This document shows, piece after piece, positions 61,043 through 64,000 of a stretch of DNA of 64,000 bases (position 1 is its first letter; every line of letters starts with the position of its first letter). Under the pieces are notes generated by a model that worked only from the letters and a program-made list of their open reading frames with translations, made no database searches and was not told the origin of the DNA. The position numbers were made by a program, and so were the translations under genes. This DNA comes from Apostichopus japonicus (lineage: Eukaryota; Echinodermata; Holothuroidea; Aspidochirotida; Stichopodidae): positions 25,696,554-25,760,553 of the forward strand of contig NC_092562.1 in NCBI RefSeq assembly GCF_037975245.1, written 5' to 3'.

Positions 61043-61240
61043 CCAACTTCTCGGCCTTTTGGCTAAGATCATGTGTAGTATCTGTTCCCTTTCGAGGGGA
61101 ATGGTGATGCACACCCGACGATGATCAAACAGTCACAGTCTCGATGCAAGGGGACTGGGGCTGAGAGCGGATCAGTCGTTCGGTAGTTTGGTTTTCGTGC
61201 CCAGGTTATTTCCTGGGCGACTTGTTTTTAAAGTACCAAA
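61043..61240 (+). mobile_element. U2 snRNA-headed retroposon, copy with intact head
   Basis: Positions 61047-61087 match U2 snRNA nucleotides 5-45 with one difference (CTTCTCGGCCTTTTGGCTAA, then the branch-site recognition region GTGTAGTATCTGTTC). After that the sequence departs from U2: no Sm site, no standard stems III/IV. The body has GCAAGGGGACTGGGGCTGAG and a terminal hairpin GCCCAGG-TTATTT-CCTGGGC. It is therefore not a normal U2 gene. The fusion of a U2 5' end to another body suggests a SINE (inference). Confidence 0.75.
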
Positions 61241-63456
61241 CTATTCTGGAGAACAGCAAATCTCTCCACAATTATCTGTGATGGCGTTATCATATCACCT
61301 AACACAAGGACGTAAGGTTGGTTCTGTTCTGCTTTATTTTCCAATGCCTGAAGGTAAATGTGGCAAGTTTGTTCCCAACCTGTGAGTGGAAGACAGGAAC
61401 ATGATATTTGTAAGATGCTAAACCAGAAATATGCATCAAATGGTTTCAATGCCTTTATATGTTTTAATCATAGTCTATTAATCATAGTCTAAGTTGCCAT
61501 GGCCATTTACAGTATTGGCAATTTACAAAACTATATGAATGGACTATTTTGTATTTGCTTAGTCATTAATAAACATGTCATGAGGGCAGAAGAGATCATG
61601 TACTCATTATGGCCAACATATATACTAAGTATGACATGAATCCAACTTGTTGAAAAATCTTGTTTTAACAATTTTTTTAGACTGCAAACTTTCTAGACAC
61701 ATCCAGCGATGTATATTAATTAATGAGATTAAATTAATTGATTATGTGAGCATGCATCTACCACCAACTGATCGTACCATGCATGAATATGTCAAATGCC
61801 AAATTATTAATATTTTAGCACCTCCATGTCATTAATACACATATCGAATTTAATCAAACCCATGTGTTTAGTATGGCTGATATACATATTCCAAGTAAGA
61901 CATCATTTCATTTTGTCGTAGACATGTTTCCAACTTTGGTGTTACACACATGCAACACACGTAAACTTGACTGCCAAGGTTCTGATATTGCCATCAGCAT
62001 ATGAACAAAACACAAACTGTACACTAGCAAATGGTCTCTACTGTTGCATAACATACTATAAGTGATATATCATCAAATGTTAAGCACGGTTTTGTAATGG
62101 GCTACTTTTAATGACATTTACACCAATAGCTTTCCTCTGATTAAAATAGGTAAGAGAGAGAGGGGAAAAAAACCCATCCCTGAACCACTAATGGTTTGCA
62201 AATTCAGTCGATGAAGTGTAAAAATAAGATTTACATATATTATCTTTTATTACATATATTATTATTTACATATATTATCTTTATTACATTTTCTTTATTA
62301 CATCTTTATTACATATATTATATTAAACAAACAACTCAAACGTACAAAGCTTATTACAACAGGCATCGAAACAAATGAACTCATATCATTGGTATTGCAA
62401 AGCTATTGCATTACAAAAGTTTATTTGAAAATTTCAAAAACGACTCAAAACGCACCTGGCAACACATATAGGCCCTACATGACATTTTGCACAAAGGGGG
62501 AAAACGTCATTACATATATCCTGACAATTTAGTTGACAGCAAAAAGTCTTGAAATATCCTTTAAGCATTACTAATGCATTCAATGAATTTGTTATCTACC
62601 TCGGGCCTTCGCTTGCAAAAACCCATTCCTAATGTTTGTCATACAAAGAACTGTTTATCAGACAGCAACCGTTCGTCCGTGTTTTTCTCTCCACTTAGCA
62701 ATGATGAATTTACAAAGATCGCATAATTATGCTTGTTTGAATCCCTCGAAATCAGCTGGCTACGTCCTAACTGGCGTCCTGACTTTGCCCGTAGAGTAGG
62801 CCCCAATTCCCTTGATCTAGATGATGAACACCCACATCGCCTGGATAAAATAAACTATTTGTATTGACTCAAAGCTTAATTGGTTTGCTGCAAAATAAGC
62901 TTATATGATCCTTAAATATCAGTAAAAACAAACTTCAGGTTCTTTAACAGATTTAAGCATTACCAGCATTATAATTTCAATATTAAGGTAAATGGCCATA
63001 CTCTTGATTATGTACGAAAATGAAATATGTATATATATAGTGATACCGCTATACAGTTGCAGCTATGTCATTAGCACCGATACAAACAACACTTTTTAAC
63101 TAACTTTAGCCATATATCCGTCCTCAGACTGTCAGATAAAGAATTAAATACACGAATAGTTTAACATAGTGACATCTGTAGTCCCACCCAACCTCACCCA
63201 CCCATTTGTTTAAGCTCTTTTACTTTGACTGGACATATATATTTCAATTTCTTTAATATAGCTTTCAAGTTAGAGACGTAGATTATATGATGTTACAATC
63301 ACAGAGTATAAGAATAGAAATAGCATTTATCAGTTTCATCATATCCGTTCTCTATTTACATTATACTTTTACATGAAACATCACGTAAGCATATAGGCAG
63401 CCTTTATGTTAGTCTGTTTATTTTTTTACTCTTATCTCTAAATGTAAATTTCTACA
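61241..63456. other. no gene recognised; TTACATATATTA repeats near 62230
   Basis: Repeated TTACATATATTATCTTTA blocks at 62231-62330. The rest is AT-rich with no recognised element. Confidence 0.5.
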
Positions 63457-63470
63457 ATAAAATGAAATGG

Positions 63471-63640
63471 CTAAGATCATGTGTAGTATCTGTTCCCTTC
63501 GGGAATGGTGATACACACCTGACGATGATCACACAGTCACAGTCCCGATGCAAGGGGACTGGGGCTGAGAGCGGATCAGTCGTTTGGTAGTTTGGTTTTC
63601 GTGCCCAGGTTCTTTCCTGGGTGACTTTTTCTTAAAAAGT
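63471..63640 (+). mobile_element. U2-headed retroposon, 5'-truncated copy with 14-bp target duplication
   Basis: Starts at GGCTAAGATCATGTGTAGTA (U2 position about 19) and follows the 61043 copy closely to the hairpin GCCCAGG-TTCTTT-CCTGGG. ATAAAATGAAATGG flanks both ends (63457-63470, 63641-63654). This is strong evidence of LINE-driven insertion and 5' truncation. Confidence 0.85.
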
Positions 63641-63963
63641 ATAAAATGAAATGGAAAAAAACAAAAACAGAAAACAAAACTGTAAAAGAAATAAAAAAAA
63701 TAATCCAGTACAGATTATTTTGTGACCAAGAAAGTTACGGTGAATTTGCATCATCGTTTGATGTACAACCTTTGACCTTTCTAAATATTCCCGTCATTCC
63801 TGCAGGCCTGGTGAGAGGAGAGAAGGGTAAGGGGGTTACAGCTCGAGGCCCGGAGTCAATTTGGGGGCCCGGAAAATAGGTAAGGGGCCTGGAAAATATA
63901 GGATATATGAACAATGCCTGGTGACATAAATTACCCTGTGGGCTCGATCCGGCTCTCGTCACC

Positions 63964-64000
63964 CCTGTACCCTGCACCCTGCAACCTGCACCCTGCACCA
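63964..64000. repeat. (CCCTGCA)n short repeat at window edge
   Basis: Four to five units of CCCTGCA/ACCTGCA, cut by the window end. Confidence 0.85.

Noticed and set aside
61043-61240. Functional U2 snRNA gene
   Set aside because: Only the first 45 nt match U2; the Sm site and the standard 3' stems are absent.

Overview
This is animal (metazoan) genomic DNA: AT-rich, split by introns, and dense in simple repeats and transposon debris. Two protein-coding genes can be assembled exon by exon, both on the minus strand. The mix of CR1-type LINEs, tRNA-headed SINEs and hAT-like MITEs, together with large introns, suggests a marine invertebrate deuterostome, perhaps an echinoderm such as a sea cucumber. 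That assignment is inference from style; no species-diagnostic sequence was tested.

Layout. 1-9393: no gene seen, only minisatellites, a SINE fragment and an AT microsatellite; the part next to 9394 is probably the 3' UTR of the first gene. 9394-29622: gramd1 (Aster), 17 exons whose splice phases all agree, giving a 748-residue protein with GRAM domain, VASt domain and one C-terminal membrane anchor. Its introns hold a 15-bp tandem array, a 252-bp tandem repeat, a short-unit array interrupted by a LINE tail, a SINE and several hAT-like MITEs. 29930-31884: a nested transposon cluster just upstream of gramd1. 31900-37371: no confident gene; possibly r3hdm4 3' UTR plus repeats. 37372-43702: r3hdm4, 7 exons, 287 residues, with the R-x3-H signature. 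43703-64000: no host gene recognised. This part holds TA microsatellites with a tRNA-derived SINE, a MULE- or Merlin-like MITE with 59-bp inverted ends and a 9-bp target duplication, a broken CR1-type LINE with a second LINE tail inside it, hAT-like MITEs, and two copies of a retroposon headed by the 5' end of U2 snRNA (a third, older copy lies in r3hdm4 intron 1).

How the genes work. GRAMD1 proteins are ER-anchored sterol carriers acting at ER-plasma membrane contacts. R3HDM4 is a poorly studied protein with a predicted single-stranded nucleic-acid-binding domain. Nothing here links them functionally; they are neighbours in the same orientation.

The most unusual items are the U2-headed retroposon with a 14-bp target duplication, the MULE/Merlin-like MITE, two MITEs with matching ends and 6-bp target duplications, and a dispersed repeat carrying a hammerhead-ribozyme-like motif.
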